The translations under genes and the position numbers were made by a program. The notes below the pieces were generated by a model. It searched no databases. It saw nothing but the letters and a program-made list of their open reading frames with translations, and had not been told where the DNA came from. From the NCBI GenBank assembly GCA_963741495.1, contig CAVUID010000017.1:162921-226920 (forward strand): DNA of 64,000 nt, given 5' to 3'. Source of the DNA: Sulfurimicrobium sp963741495. GTDB lineage: Bacteria; Pseudomonadota; Gammaproteobacteria; Burkholderiales; Sulfuricellaceae. Below are positions 9,142 through 18,030 of the stretch, in pieces; within the stretch, counting starts at the first letter, position 1, and the number at the start of each line of letters is the position of its first letter.

Positions 9142-10385
9142 GCATTTTTCAACATAACAATGGCGAACTGCACGCCGAATCCGTCCCCCTGCACCACATC
9201 GCCACCACCTTCGGCACCCCCTGCTATGTCTATTCGCGAGCCGCGCTGACCCAGGCCTACCGGGCCTTCGACAGCGCGCTCTCTAAGCGGGAGCACCTGG
9301 TGTGCTATGCCGTCAAGGCCAACCCCAATCTTGCCATTCTCAATCTGTTCGCTCGCCTCGGTGCGGGCTTCGATATTGTGTCCGGCGGCGAATTGCAACG
9401 GGTGCTGGCAGCCGGCGGCAACCCTGGGAAAGTGGTATTTTCCGGCGTGGGCAAGCGCGCTGACGAAATGCGCCTGGCACTCGAAGCCGGCATTCTGTGC
9501 TTCAACGTTGAATCGGAAAGCGAACTGCTGCGACTCAACCAGGTCGCAGGCAGCATGGGAAAATCCGCGCCGGTGAGCCTGCGCGTCAACCCTGACGTCG
9601 ACCCCAAGACCCACCCCTATATTTCCACCGGCCTCAAAGGCAACAAGTTCGGCGTCGCTTATCAGGACGCGCCGCGCCTTTACCGGCTGGCAAGTACTTT
9701 GCCCCATATTTCCATCCAGGGAATCGACTGCCATATCGGCTCGCAAATCACCGAAGTCACGCCTTTTGCCGATGCGCTCGACAAAATACTGGATCTCGTC
9801 GATCGCCTCCAGCAGGACGGCATACCCCTGCACCACCTGGACCTTGGCGGCGGAGTAGGCATTCGTTACCAGGACGAAACCCCGCCATCGCCGGAGGAAT
9901 ACGCAAAAACCCTACTGGCCCGGCTTGGCAACCACAGCCACAAGATCATCATCGAACCCGGTCGCGCCCTGGTCGGCAACGCCGGTTTGCTGCTCACCCG
10001 GGTGGAGTACCTGAAGCACGGCGAAACCAAGAACTTTGCCATCGTCGATGCCGCCATGAACGACCTCGCCCGTCCCGCCCTGTATGACGCCTACCACGCC
10101 ATCCGGCCGGTCAAGTCAGCCACGGGCACGGCGCAAAGCTATGAAATCGTCGGCCCGGTGTGCGAAAGTGGCGACTTCCTCGGCCATGACCGCAGCCTGG
10201 CACTGGCCGAAGGCGACCTGCTGGCGATCATGTCAGCCGGCGCCTACGGCATGAGCATGAGCTCCAATTACAACACCCGCCCCCGCGCTGCGGAAGTGAT
10301 GGTCGATGGCGACCAGAGTCACCTGGTGCGAGAGCGCGAACAGATCACCCAGCTTTTCGCCAGCGAAAAAACGCTGCCGGAATAA
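9138..10385 (+). CDS. lysA: Diaminopimelate decarboxylase
   Basis: LysA decarboxylates meso-diaminopimelate to lysine, using PLP. The 415-residue protein has the fold-III decarboxylase motifs: the PLP-binding lysine in CYAVKANPN (about residue 60), the HIGSQI segment, the glycine-rich DLGGGVGIRY and the active-site GPVCESGDFLG. The ATGA overlap with lptM indicates coupling. The start of lnt follows by 9 bp. Confidence 0.97.
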   Translation: MSIFQHNNGELHAESVPLHHIATTFGTPCYVYSRAALTQAYRAFDSALSKREHLVCYAVKANPNLAILNLFARLGAGFDIVSGGELQRVLAAGGNPGKVVFSGVGKRADEMRLALEAGILCFNVESESELLRLNQVAGSMGKSAPVSLRVNPDVDPKTHPYISTGLKGNKFGVAYQDAPRLYRLASTLPHISIQGIDCHIGSQITEVTPFADALDKILDLVDRLQQDGIPLHHLDLGGGVGIRYQDETPPSPEEYAKTLLARLGNHSHKIIIEPGRALVGNAGLLLTRVEYLKHGETKNFAIVDAAMNDLARPALYDAYHAIRPVKSATGTAQSYEIVGPVCESGDFLGHDRSLALAEGDLLAIMSAGAYGMSMSSNYNTRPRAAEVMVDGDQSHLVREREQITQLFASEKTLPE

Positions 10386-10394
10386 GCCTTTTCC

Positions 10395-11894
10395 GTGAGA
10401 AATATGGTTGCGCCCCAGGCGCTGCGCCCGCTGCTGACTTTTATCCTCGCGCCAGCCCTGGGCGCGCTGGCGGTGCTTGGCTTCGCGCCTTTCTACTGGT
10501 TTCCGCTGCCCATGCTGGCCCTGGCCGGGCTTTTTTTGCTGTGGCACAAAGCCACCAGCGCAAGGCAGGCCGCCCTCGAAGGCTTTACTTTCGGCCTGGG
10601 ATTTTTCGGCACCGGGGTGAGCTGGATTTATGTCAGCCTGCATGATTTTGGCGGCATGCCATTTGCTGCAGGGGTGGCAACCACCACGCTGTTCTGCGCA
10701 TTTCTGGCTATCTTCCCTGCACTGGTTGGCATGCTGCAGGGGCGTTTCAAATCTGCGCCGACCCCGCTGCGACTGATGGTGCTGATTCCAGCCCTGTGGG
10801 CATTGAGCGAATGGTCGCGAGGCTGGGCCCTGACCGGCTTTCCCTGGCTGGCAATGGGGTATTCACAGGTTCCAGCCAGCGTATTGTCCGGCTTCGCCCC
10901 GCTGCTCGGGGTTTATGGCGTTTCGCTGGCGACCGCCATCTGCGCTGGGGCGCTGACTTGTCTCGTCACAGGAAATCAGCGCCGCCGGGCCGCCGCCGCA
11001 CTCATCCTCGTGCCTTGCGCCGGCTGGGCGCTCAGCCAGGCACAGTGGGTTGAACCGGTCGGCGCACCAGTGGCCGTTTCACTGCTGCAAGGCAACATTG
11101 AACAGGATATGAAATGGCGCCCGGAAAAGGCGCGCGCTACGCTGGACACGTATGCCCGCCTGGCGGCCGAGAGCCGTGGCCAACTGATCATCATGCCGGA
11201 AACCGCCTTGCCCATGTTTCTCGACGATGTACCCCCGCTCTATCTCGAACAGCTGAAGACTTTGGCGCAGCAGCGCGGCGGCGACGTGGTATTCGGCGTT
11301 CCAGAAGAAGACTCGCCCGCCGAATATTTCAACAGCGCATTCAGCCTGGGAACTTCGCCGGCGCAAATTTACCGCAAATCGCATCTGGTTCCCTTTGGCG
11401 AATTCCTGCCGCTGCGCCCCCTGCTCGACTGGGTGCTGAATATCCTGCACATTCCACTTTCCGACTTTTCACGCGGCGCCACAGTGCAACAGCCGATGTC
11501 CGTTGCCGGGCTGAAACTGGCAGTGGACATCTGTTATGAAGACGTTTTTGGTGAAGAAATCATCCGCCAGCTGCCACAGGCCACCATGCTGGCCAACCTC
11601 ACCAACGATGCCTGGTTCGGGCACTCCATCGGCCCCTGGCAACATTTGCAGATTGCACAGATGCGCGCACTTGAAAGCGGGCGCACCATGCTGCGCGCCA
11701 CCAATACCGGCGTAACGGCCATCATCAACCCGCGCGGAATTGTTGAAAAACAGGCCCCTGTTTTTACCACCACGATTCTGGAAGTTCAAGCGCAAGCCTT
11801 CCAGGGCAGCACCCCTTTCGTCCGCTTCGGCAACCTGCCCGCGCTGCTGCTGATGGCCTTGCTTCTCGTCGCGACCTGGCGGTTCAGGCATTGA
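10395..11894 (+). CDS. lnt: Apolipoprotein N-acyltransferase
   Basis: Lnt adds the third acyl chain to outer-membrane lipoproteins at the periplasmic face of the inner membrane. The 499-residue protein has about six N-terminal helices, a nitrilase-like periplasmic domain and a final helix. The catalytic triad is visible: Glu in IIMPETALPMF, Lys in YRKSHLVPFGEF and Cys in VDICYEDVFG. The start codon is GTG at 10395. The next gene overlaps the stop. Confidence 0.95.
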   Translation: MRNMVAPQALRPLLTFILAPALGALAVLGFAPFYWFPLPMLALAGLFLLWHKATSARQAALEGFTFGLGFFGTGVSWIYVSLHDFGGMPFAAGVATTTLFCAFLAIFPALVGMLQGRFKSAPTPLRLMVLIPALWALSEWSRGWALTGFPWLAMGYSQVPASVLSGFAPLLGVYGVSLATAICAGALTCLVTGNQRRRAAAALILVPCAGWALSQAQWVEPVGAPVAVSLLQGNIEQDMKWRPEKARATLDTYARLAAESRGQLIIMPETALPMFLDDVPPLYLEQLKTLAQQRGGDVVFGVPEEDSPAEYFNSAFSLGTSPAQIYRKSHLVPFGEFLPLRPLLDWVLNILHIPLSDFSRGATVQQPMSVAGLKLAVDICYEDVFGEEIIRQLPQATMLANLTNDAWFGHSIGPWQHLQIAQMRALESGRTMLRATNTGVTAIINPRGIVEKQAPVFTTTILEVQAQAFQGSTPFVRFGNLPALLLMALLLVATWRFRH

Positions 11895-12145
11895 GCTGGT
11901 TCTGCTACCTGCTGGAATGCGCCGACGGCACGCTATACACCGGCATCACCAATGATCTGGACAAGCGCCTCGCCGCGCATAACGATGGCACAGCGTCCAA
12001 ATACACCCGCTCCCGCCTGCCGGTACGGCTGGTTTATACCGAGCCCCACGCCGACCGCGCTTCCGCCTCACGGCGCGAAGCTGCGCTCAAAAAACTGAAG
12101 CACACGGCCAAGCATGCGCTCATGGCGAGCCACGCGAAAAGCTGA
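11891..12145 (+). CDS. GIY-YIG endonuclease-domain protein (UPF0213/YhbQ-like)
   Basis: The 84-residue protein is a single GIY-YIG nuclease domain: YLLECADGTLYTGITNDLDKRLAAH contains the YLL and YTG halves of the family core, followed by the conserved arginine and glutamate helices (RLVYTEPHADRASASRREAALKKL). Such stand-alone proteins act on DNA ends or stalled structures, though the cellular role is poorly defined. The start is TTG, overlapping the lnt stop by four bases. Confidence 0.85.
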   Translation: MSWFCYLLECADGTLYTGITNDLDKRLAAHNDGTASKYTRSRLPVRLVYTEPHADRASASRREAALKKLKHTAKHALMASHAKS

Positions 12146-12221
12146 GTCAGACTTCCCTATCCAGCCAAACGCAAATACAATGAACCGTGATCGAAAGATC
12201 ATTTATCCTAGTAAAAAGCAG

Positions 12222-12344
12222 TTAACCACGGAGTTCACGGAGAACACGGAGTAAAAACAATAGATTGCATGATGTTTGGCATTCACCCCTTGGGTGAGGC
12301 CATAAATCACCGCAAACTGCCTTTCTCCGTGCCCTCCGTGGTTA
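12222..12344. repeat. Inverted repeat with CACGGAG motifs
   Basis: The left arm (12222-12251) begins TTAACCACGGAGTTCACGG. The right arm (12321-12344) is its near complement, reading TAACCACGGAGGGCACGGAG on the other strand. They lie about 75 bp apart in the 292-bp gap between the GIY-YIG gene and the next gene. Similar AACCACGGAG repeats are common in intergenic DNA of environmental proteobacteria. The function is unknown. Confidence 0.65.
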
Positions 12345-12437
12345 TCGAACTGAGTTTTCCAGGTTTATTTCCGGACCGATCTTTACCGACAGGCATCATT
12401 GGCGCGGTACGCATAACCGAACCCAAGGAGCGACAAC

Positions 12438-13013
12438 ATGAAATTGCGTTATCTGGTTGCAGCAGCATTTTCCACTTCCATCGCCTTTCCAGTCATGGCC
12501 GACGACATGGCCAAATATCAGGACGAAGCCCGCAAGGTGGTGAAAGAGTTTGCCACTCAGCTCGGCGGCGAACTGAAAAAGGAAATGGAAGCCAACGGCC
12601 CGGGCTCCGCCATCAAGGTATGTCGTGACATTGCCCCTGCCATCGCCTCCGAAGCCTCGCGCAAGAACGGCTGGCAGGTGAGCCGCGTATCGCTGAAAGT
12701 TCGCAATCCGCTGCTCGGCACGCCCGACGCCTGGGAGCAGAAAGTACTGGCGGATTTCGACAAGCGACTGGAGAAGGAAAACCCGGCCAACATGGATTTC
12801 GCTGAAATCGTGACCGAGCCGCAAGGCAAATATTTCCGCTACATGAAAGCCATCCCGCTGCAGGATGTCTGCCTCAAGTGCCACGGCACCGACGAAGTTC
12901 GAGCCCAACCGGCCAAGGACACGCTGGCGGCAGAGTTCCCGCATGACAAGGCGACCGGCTACACGCTGGGCCAACTACGCGGCGCATTCACCATCAAACG
13001 TCCGCTGTTCTAG
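12438..13013 (+). CDS. Periplasmic DUF3365/Tll0287-like heme protein
   Basis: The 191-residue protein has a cleavable signal peptide (about residues 1-22, ending PVMADD). The Tll0287/DUF3365-type region follows, with a conserved SAIKVCRDIAPAIA helix and a single c-type heme site CLKCHG near residue 152. Proteins of this family are small periplasmic heme sensors or electron carriers. The Shine-Dalgarno AAGGAG lies 7 bp before the ATG. It appears monocistronic, with a terminator 10 bp after the stop. The HD-GYP protein at 55841 carries a similar sensor module. Confidence 0.8.
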   Translation: MKLRYLVAAAFSTSIAFPVMADDMAKYQDEARKVVKEFATQLGGELKKEMEANGPGSAIKVCRDIAPAIASEASRKNGWQVSRVSLKVRNPLLGTPDAWEQKVLADFDKRLEKENPANMDFAEIVTEPQGKYFRYMKAIPLQDVCLKCHGTDEVRAQPAKDTLAAEFPHDKATGYTLGQLRGAFTIKRPLF

Positions 13014-13023
13014 GTTCAATCCA

Positions 13024-13049
13024 ATGGGGCGGGCTCTCCGCCCCATTTC
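13024..13049 (+). terminator. Rho-independent terminator after the heme protein
   Basis: A perfect 9-bp stem ATGGGGCGG/CCGCCCCAT with a 5-nt loop (GCTCT) starts 10 bp after the stop codon. Only a short TTT follows, so it may be a weak terminator. Confidence 0.65.
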
Positions 13050-13159
13050 CGGCGCCCCGGAAATGCAATTCCCGCATAGCGCAATAACCTAAGGGCATTG
13101 CGCGGGCCACGTTCCTTTCTTGGCTCAATGCGCATACAATGCGCACAGGAGGTGTCTTA

Positions 13160-13411
13160 ATGAAACCAAACACTAATCATCAACATCAGAAACGACCATT
13201 CAATCTGTTGCTGAATGAAGAGAACGTTCAGCAGGCACGCAATTTCACGAGCAATCTGTCGGCAACTGTCGATGGCCTTCTCGCTGAATTCGTGGAGCGG
13301 CAAAACAACGCCAGACTTTCCAAGCAACAGCTTGGAGATTCGATTTCAGAAGCGTGGAATCAATTTCGCTCTGCTCATGGGTCTTTTTCCGATGACCACT
13401 CGACCCTATGA
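13160..13411 (+). CDS. ccdA: Antitoxin CcdA
   Basis: The 83-residue antitoxin of a type II toxin-antitoxin pair is expected to bind DNA through an N-terminal ribbon-helix-helix region (FNLLLNEENVQQARNF) and to neutralise CcdB through its flexible C-terminal half, which contains the typical DSISEAWNQF segment. The start at 13160 is set by AGGAGG 8 bp upstream, not the in-frame ATG at 13139. The stop overlaps the ccdB start (ATGA), as in the F-plasmid pair. Confidence 0.88.
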   Translation: MKPNTNHQHQKRPFNLLLNEENVQQARNFTSNLSATVDGLLAEFVERQNNARLSKQQLGDSISEAWNQFRSAHGSFSDDHSTL

Positions 13412-13737
13412 CGCAGTTCGATATCCATCGAAATATGGGTAAAAATCGTGCCGCTATTCCTTATGTGGTGATCGTTCAGTCATCGTTCTACAACAAGCAT
13501 CGGCGCAGAATTGTCGTGCCACTTGTTGCGACAGGGCCGTTCTGGAAGGACATTAACCTCCCAACTTCAACTGTTAATCCGGTTTTTACGATTGAAGGTG
13601 TCAGGGTGATCCTCGATCCACTGGAGATCACATCTGTTGCGGTTGAAACGCTAGGCGCGAGAGTTGGTTCTCTGGTTGATGATGGCGATGCCGTCATTGC
13701 CGCGTTAGACGAAGTTTTCTCTCGCGCCTGGGGTTAA
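13408..13737 (+). CDS. ccdB: Toxin CcdB (DNA gyrase poison)
   Basis: The 109-residue toxin matches CcdB: an N-terminal QFDIHRN strand, then IPYVVIVQSSF, RIVVPLV, NPVFTIEG and a C-terminal helix ending VFSRAWG. CcdB binds GyrA and traps gyrase on cleaved DNA. The family's Trp-containing C-terminal segment, known to be essential for toxicity, is represented by the terminal AWG. No nearby integrase or transposase explains this chromosomal copy; it may be a stabilisation remnant. Confidence 0.88.
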   Translation: MTQFDIHRNMGKNRAAIPYVVIVQSSFYNKHRRRIVVPLVATGPFWKDINLPTSTVNPVFTIEGVRVILDPLEITSVAVETLGARVGSLVDDGDAVIAALDEVFSRAWG

Positions 13738-13820
13738 ACCAGGCCGCTGCAACGACAATTCACATTCGACGCAATGCCCTTCGGTGATTGGGCCTTACGC
13801 GGGCTGCCGGACGCCCCAAT

Positions 13821-13845
13821 AAAAACGGCGGCTCGTGGCCGCCGT
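13821..13845 (-). terminator. Terminator of the PEP-CTERM gene
   Basis: On the minus strand an 8-bp GC stem ACGGCGGC/GCCGCCGT with a 5-nt loop is followed by TTTTT. It begins about 30 bp beyond the stop of the PEP-CTERM gene. It may also serve the convergent ccdB transcript, because the plus-strand side has a short A/T tract. Confidence 0.85.
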
Positions 13846-13874
13846 AAAGGGAAAAAAATGCCGACAGTACGCGC

Positions 13875-14477
13875 TCAGGCCTTGCGACGGCGTATCGCGG
13901 CCAAACCTGCCAGGCCAATACCGAGCAGCGCGAGCGAAGCGGGTTCGGGAATCTGGCCTCCATTGACACCGACATCTGCCGTAATGGCTACGGAACGCAG
14001 TCCCCATCCTTCGTCGCCGAGTCCTTGCATCGTGCCGTAGTCAAAGACATAGGTGTTGGCACCGGAAAGCAGCGTGTGCGCCACACTGAATTGCGTCAGA
14101 CCGCCTTGCCCAATGCCAAAGGATTGGGATGACACAATGGTGACACCAGGGTCGATGTAGTTAATGAAATTACTCCCGCCCCCCCCCATATTAAATCCAC
14201 CGCTAAACAGGGGAATGCCATTTACGGTAAGGCTAAATGTGTCCGTGCAACAATTAATCCCATCAACCGTTAGATAGCCCAGCAAATCGAAGGTAAGGGT
14301 AGCACCTCCGCTCGCCGAGGCTCCTGGCGAAGTGACCGCATGAGTCACCGAGCCTCCATTCAACGGGCCAAGGACATCTAGCGGATTCGCACTGAACGGC
14401 ACCGCCTGGGCCGGCGCGGCAAGTGCCAGCAACACGGCGGAAACCAGCAGGGTTTTGGAAATTCGTCTTGTTTTCAT
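13875..14477 (-). CDS. PEP-CTERM sorting-domain exported protein
   Basis: The 200-residue secreted protein has an N-terminal signal peptide (about residues 1-26, ending APAQA). The body is Gly/Ser/Thr-rich and predicted to be beta-rich. A canonical PEP-CTERM tail follows: IPEPASLALLGIGLAGLAAI then RRRKA. The exosortase/EpsH system is known to process such tails in species that make exopolysaccharide; no exosortase is in this window. The start at 14477 is fixed by GAGGAG 8 bp upstream. Two adjacent cysteines (INCCTD) are the only ones seen in the mature part. Confidence 0.9.
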   Translation of the reverse strand: MKTRRISKTLLVSAVLLALAAPAQAVPFSANPLDVLGPLNGGSVTHAVTSPGASASGGATLTFDLLGYLTVDGINCCTDTFSLTVNGIPLFSGGFNMGGGGSNFINYIDPGVTIVSSQSFGIGQGGLTQFSVAHTLLSGANTYVFDYGTMQGLGDEGWGLRSVAITADVGVNGGQIPEPASLALLGIGLAGLAAIRRRKA

Positions 14478-14590
14478 GGTGCACTCCTCGAACAAGTTTT
14501 GTAGGCGCCGGAATCCGGCTCAATTAGGACTTATTTCAAACAAAGCACAAACTGTTCCACAAATTAAATTAATATAATAATCAATTAGGC

Positions 14591-14875
14591 ATGCCATCTT
14601 CTTTTTGCCTTACCTTGCCTGAATGTAAAAAACTTCGACACAGCCCACTTGCCGCCGAGCGTGGCTACACGTACTACGTTGCGCGATGGCAATTGCGGCG
14701 GCTGGCCGGGCGAAACTTGTTTTTCACCGTCAATTTTCGAAAACCAATGCGGTATGGCTATGTAGCACAGCACCCTCGCCCAGAAGATGCCGCCCGTCTT
14801 TTTGATTTTTCTGCATCACCCATTACTTTCCCACCCCTCACACAAGCTTCAGCGGGCATTTCCCCGCACCCCTGA
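14591..14875 (+). pseudogene. Remnant of a REP-associated tyrosine transposase (RAYT)
   Basis: A 94-codon reading contains RWQLRRLAGRNLFFTVNF, resembling the N-terminal core of RAYT proteins (YRR...GGxxFFTV), followed directly by MRYGYVAQHP, resembling the NPVKHGYV segment near their C-terminus. The roughly 100 codons normally between these, including the catalytic Tyr and HxH, are missing. The DNA upstream of GCGATGGCAATT looks like the usual RAYT start with small changes. I read this as a decayed, internally deleted copy; alternatively the reading is non-coding. It fills the 440-bp gap upstream of glyQ. Confidence 0.42.
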
Positions 14876-14917
14876 AATACAGTAAAATCAGCACTTTTCT
14901 TCCATCTGCTTCCTTAC

Positions 14918-15835
14918 ATGCTGACTTTCCAGGACATAATTCTCACGCTCCAGCGCTACTGGGCCGAACGCGGTTGCGCCCTGCTCCAGCCCTACGACAT
15001 GGAAGTGGGCGCGGGCACCAGCCATACGGCCACTTTCCTGCGCGCCATCGGGCCCGAGCCCTGGAAGGCCGCCTACGTGCAACCCTCGCGCCGCCCCAAG
15101 GACGGCCGCTATGGCGACAACCCCAACCGCCTGCAGCATTACTACCAGTTCCAGGTGGTCCTGAAACCGGCGCCGGAAAACATCCTGGAACTGTATCTTG
15201 GCTCGCTGGAAGCGCTGGGCTTCGATTTGAAGAAGAACGACATCCGCTTCGTCGAGGATGACTGGGAAAACCCGACTCTGGGCGCCTGGGGGCTGGGCTG
15301 GGAAGTCTGGCTGAACGGCATGGAAGTGACCCAGTTTACTTATTTCCAGCAGGTCGGTGGCATCGACTGCAAGCCGATCACCGGCGAGATCACCTACGGC
15401 CTGGAGCGGCTGGCGATGTACCTGCAGGGTGTCGAGAACGTATTCGACCTGACCTGGACGCAAGGGCTCACTTACCGCGATGTCTACCACCAGAACGAGG
15501 TGGAACAATCCACCTACAACTTCGAGCATAGCGACGTGGAATTCCTGCTTACCGCCTTCAATGCCCACGAGAAGCAGGCGAAACACCTGATGGAACACCA
15601 GTTGGCATTACCCGCCTACGAACAGGTATTGAAAACCGGACACACCTTCAACTTGCTGGATGCGCGCGGCGCCATTTCGGTGACCGAGCGCGCCGCCTAC
15701 ATCGGCCGCATCCGCAACCTGGCCAAGAGCGTTGCCCAGAGCTATCTGGATAGCCGCGCAAGGCTTGGGTTTCCGATGGCGCCAAGAGAATGGGCGGATG
15801 AAGTACTGGCAAAACTGGCGGAGAAGGCAGCATGA
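14918..15835 (+). CDS. glyQ: Glycyl-tRNA synthetase alpha subunit
   Basis: GlyQ carries the class II catalytic core of the bacterial alpha2beta2 glycyl-tRNA synthetase. The 305-residue protein has full length and begins LTFQDIILTLQRYWAERGC. The conserved QPYDMEVGAG, the motif 2 region (QPSRRPKDGRYG) and the motif 3 region (GLERLAMYLQG) are present. It overlaps glyS by four bases (ATGA), so the subunits are coupled. Confidence 0.98.
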   Translation: MLTFQDIILTLQRYWAERGCALLQPYDMEVGAGTSHTATFLRAIGPEPWKAAYVQPSRRPKDGRYGDNPNRLQHYYQFQVVLKPAPENILELYLGSLEALGFDLKKNDIRFVEDDWENPTLGAWGLGWEVWLNGMEVTQFTYFQQVGGIDCKPITGEITYGLERLAMYLQGVENVFDLTWTQGLTYRDVYHQNEVEQSTYNFEHSDVEFLLTAFNAHEKQAKHLMEHQLALPAYEQVLKTGHTFNLLDARGAISVTERAAYIGRIRNLAKSVAQSYLDSRARLGFPMAPREWADEVLAKLAEKAA

Positions 15836-17937
15836 ACATAAACAATCTTCTCCTGGAATTATTTGTCGAAGAACTGCCGCCCAAGGCGCTGAAAAAACTG
15901 GGCGAGGCATTTGCCGCCTCAATCGCGGATTCCCTCAGAACACAGGGACTGGCCCCGGCTGACGCCGCCGCGCTGTCTTTTGCTTCGCCGCGCCGCCTGG
16001 CGGTACATGTTGCGGGCGTTGCCGCCCAGGCAGCGGATAAGCCGGTATCCCACAAGCTGATGCCAGTGAGCGTGGGGCTGGACGCCAAAGGGCAGGCCAC
16101 GCCTGCACTGTTGAAACGACTTGCCGCGCTGGGGCTGGATGAATCGGTTGTACCGGGCCTCAATCGCGCCGGTGAAGGCAAAAGCGAGGCGCTGTTTTTT
16201 GACAGTGTAGCCAAGGGCGCAACGCTGGCCGAGGGGCTGCAAAAGGCGCTGGACGAGGCACTGACCAAGCTGCCGATTCCCAAGGTCATGACTTATCAGC
16301 TGGCGGACGGCTGGAGCACGGTTAATTTCGTGCGTCCGGTGCACGGCCTGGTGGCCTTGCACGGCAGCGAAATTGTGCCGTTGAGCGCTCTCGGACTGAA
16401 TGCCGGACGCACCACCCAGGGCCACCGCTTCGAAGCCGCCGTTAATCCAGTTCAGATCCGCGATGCAGACAGCTATGCGGTGCAAATGGAAAACGAGGGT
16501 GCGGTCATTGCCAGTTTCGAGAAGCGCCGTGCCGACATCGTGCGCCAGCTTCATGACGCGGCAGCAAAAATCGGCGGCGGGGTGCAGCCGGTGGAAGATG
16601 ACGCGCTGCTGGACGAAGTCACCGCGCTGGTGGAACGGCCCAATGTGCTGATCGGCTGCTTTGATCTGGAATTTCTCGGCGTGCCGCAGGAATGCCTGAT
16701 CCTGACCATGAAGGCCAACCAGAAATACTTTCCGCTGCTGGATCAAGCCGGCAAGCTGACCAACCAGTTCCTGATCGTATCCAACATCAGCCCCGCAGAC
16801 CCGAGCGCCGTCATCGGCGGCAACGAGCGCGTGGTACGCCCGCGCCTGGCGGACGCCAAGTTTTTCTTCGACCAGGATCGCAAGAAGACGCTCGACTCGC
16901 GCGTTTCGAAGCTGGGCAGCGTGGTCTACCACAACAAGCTCGGCACCCAGCTCGAGCGGGTCCAGCGCGTACGCAAACTGGCGGGCGAAATCGCGCGCCA
17001 CCTCAATTCCAGCGTGGAAAAAACCGAACGTGCCGCCTGGCTGGCCAAGGCCGACCTGCTGACCGACATGGTGGGTGAATTCCCCGAACTGCAGGGCATC
17101 ATGGGGCAATACTATGCGCTGCATGACGGCGAGGCGCCGGAAGTGGCCCATGCCATCGAAGCCCATTACCATCCGCGCTTCGCCGGCGATGCCTTGCCGC
17201 AGAACAACATTGGCGCGGCAACCGCTCTGGCCGACAAGCTCGAAACCCTGATAGGTATCTACGGGATTGGCCAGGTACCGACCGGGGACAAGGACCCCTT
17301 CGGCCTGCGCCGCCACGCCCTCGGCATCCTGCGCATTCTGATCGAAAAGCAGTTGCCGCTGGATCTGGTATCCCTGCTGCAACAGGCAAAATCGCAATTT
17401 CCCGGCGAAGTCCTGGCAGATAGCGTGGCGGTCGACGTGCATAGTTTCATGCTCGAGCGTCTGAAAAATTACCTGCGCGACAAAAACTTTGCCGCCGGCG
17501 AAATCGAGGCGGTTGTAAGCCAGAACCCGACCCGCATCGATCTGGTCATCCCGCGCCTGGAAGCGGTGCGCGCATTCAGCAGACTGCCCGAGGCCGCCGC
17601 CCTGGCCGCGGCCAACAAGCGTATTCAGAATATTCTGAAAAAGACCGAGGCGCCGAGCGGCAACGCCGACCCGGCTCTGATGACGGACGCCGCCGAACAC
17701 GCCCTGCTGGCAGCGGTAAACCAGCTTGCGCCCCAGGTTGCCGCCCTGCTCGAGAATGAGGATTACACCGGCGCGCTGACGCAACTGGCAGGCGTGCGTC
17801 AGGCGGTGGACAACTTCTTCGATGGCGTGATGGTGATGGCAGAAGAGCCGCTGGTGCGCAACAACCGCCTCGCCCTGCTCAAATCGCTTGGCGACTTGAT
17901 GAACCAGGTGGCGGATATTTCCAAGCTTGCAGCTTGA
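15832..17937 (+). CDS. glyS: Glycyl-tRNA synthetase beta subunit
   Basis: GlyS supplies tRNA-Gly recognition for the alpha2beta2 enzyme. The 701-residue length is normal. It begins LLLELFVEELPPKAL, has KANQKYFPLLD near residue 295 and the HD-like and anticodon-binding regions to the C-terminus (DNFFDGVMVM). A 693-residue reading on the opposite strand is only a GC-driven shadow. Confidence 0.98.
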   Translation: MNINNLLLELFVEELPPKALKKLGEAFAASIADSLRTQGLAPADAAALSFASPRRLAVHVAGVAAQAADKPVSHKLMPVSVGLDAKGQATPALLKRLAALGLDESVVPGLNRAGEGKSEALFFDSVAKGATLAEGLQKALDEALTKLPIPKVMTYQLADGWSTVNFVRPVHGLVALHGSEIVPLSALGLNAGRTTQGHRFEAAVNPVQIRDADSYAVQMENEGAVIASFEKRRADIVRQLHDAAAKIGGGVQPVEDDALLDEVTALVERPNVLIGCFDLEFLGVPQECLILTMKANQKYFPLLDQAGKLTNQFLIVSNISPADPSAVIGGNERVVRPRLADAKFFFDQDRKKTLDSRVSKLGSVVYHNKLGTQLERVQRVRKLAGEIARHLNSSVEKTERAAWLAKADLLTDMVGEFPELQGIMGQYYALHDGEAPEVAHAIEAHYHPRFAGDALPQNNIGAATALADKLETLIGIYGIGQVPTGDKDPFGLRRHALGILRILIEKQLPLDLVSLLQQAKSQFPGEVLADSVAVDVHSFMLERLKNYLRDKNFAAGEIEAVVSQNPTRIDLVIPRLEAVRAFSRLPEAAALAAANKRIQNILKKTEAPSGNADPALMTDAAEHALLAAVNQLAPQVAALLENEDYTGALTQLAGVRQAVDNFFDGVMVMAEEPLVRNNRLALLKSLGDLMNQVADISKLAA

Positions 17938-17941
17938 TCGT

Positions 17942-18021
17942 AAGGAGTGAAGAGTGAAGAGTGATGGGCCTAAGCGGTGCATGGTGGTTTTACCCCTCAC
18001 ACCTCACCCCTCACCCCTCAC
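17942..18021. repeat. GTGAAGAGTGA-type repeat pair between glyS and gmhB
   Basis: The left arm holds repeated GAGTGAAGAGTGAAGAG (about 17945-17964). The right arm (17993-18021) is CCTCACACCTCACCCCTCA-type sequence, its imperfect complement. A related arrangement sits between glyA and nrdR (47759-47829). It is probably a dispersed intergenic palindromic element that could form a long imperfect hairpin. Confidence 0.6.
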
Positions 18022-18030
18022 CGAAAAATC

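Noticed and set aside
15919..18000. Very long open frame (693 codons) on the minus strand
   Set aside because: It is exactly antisense to glyS, lacks family motifs and is His/Gln-rich, typical of a GC-rich shadow frame.
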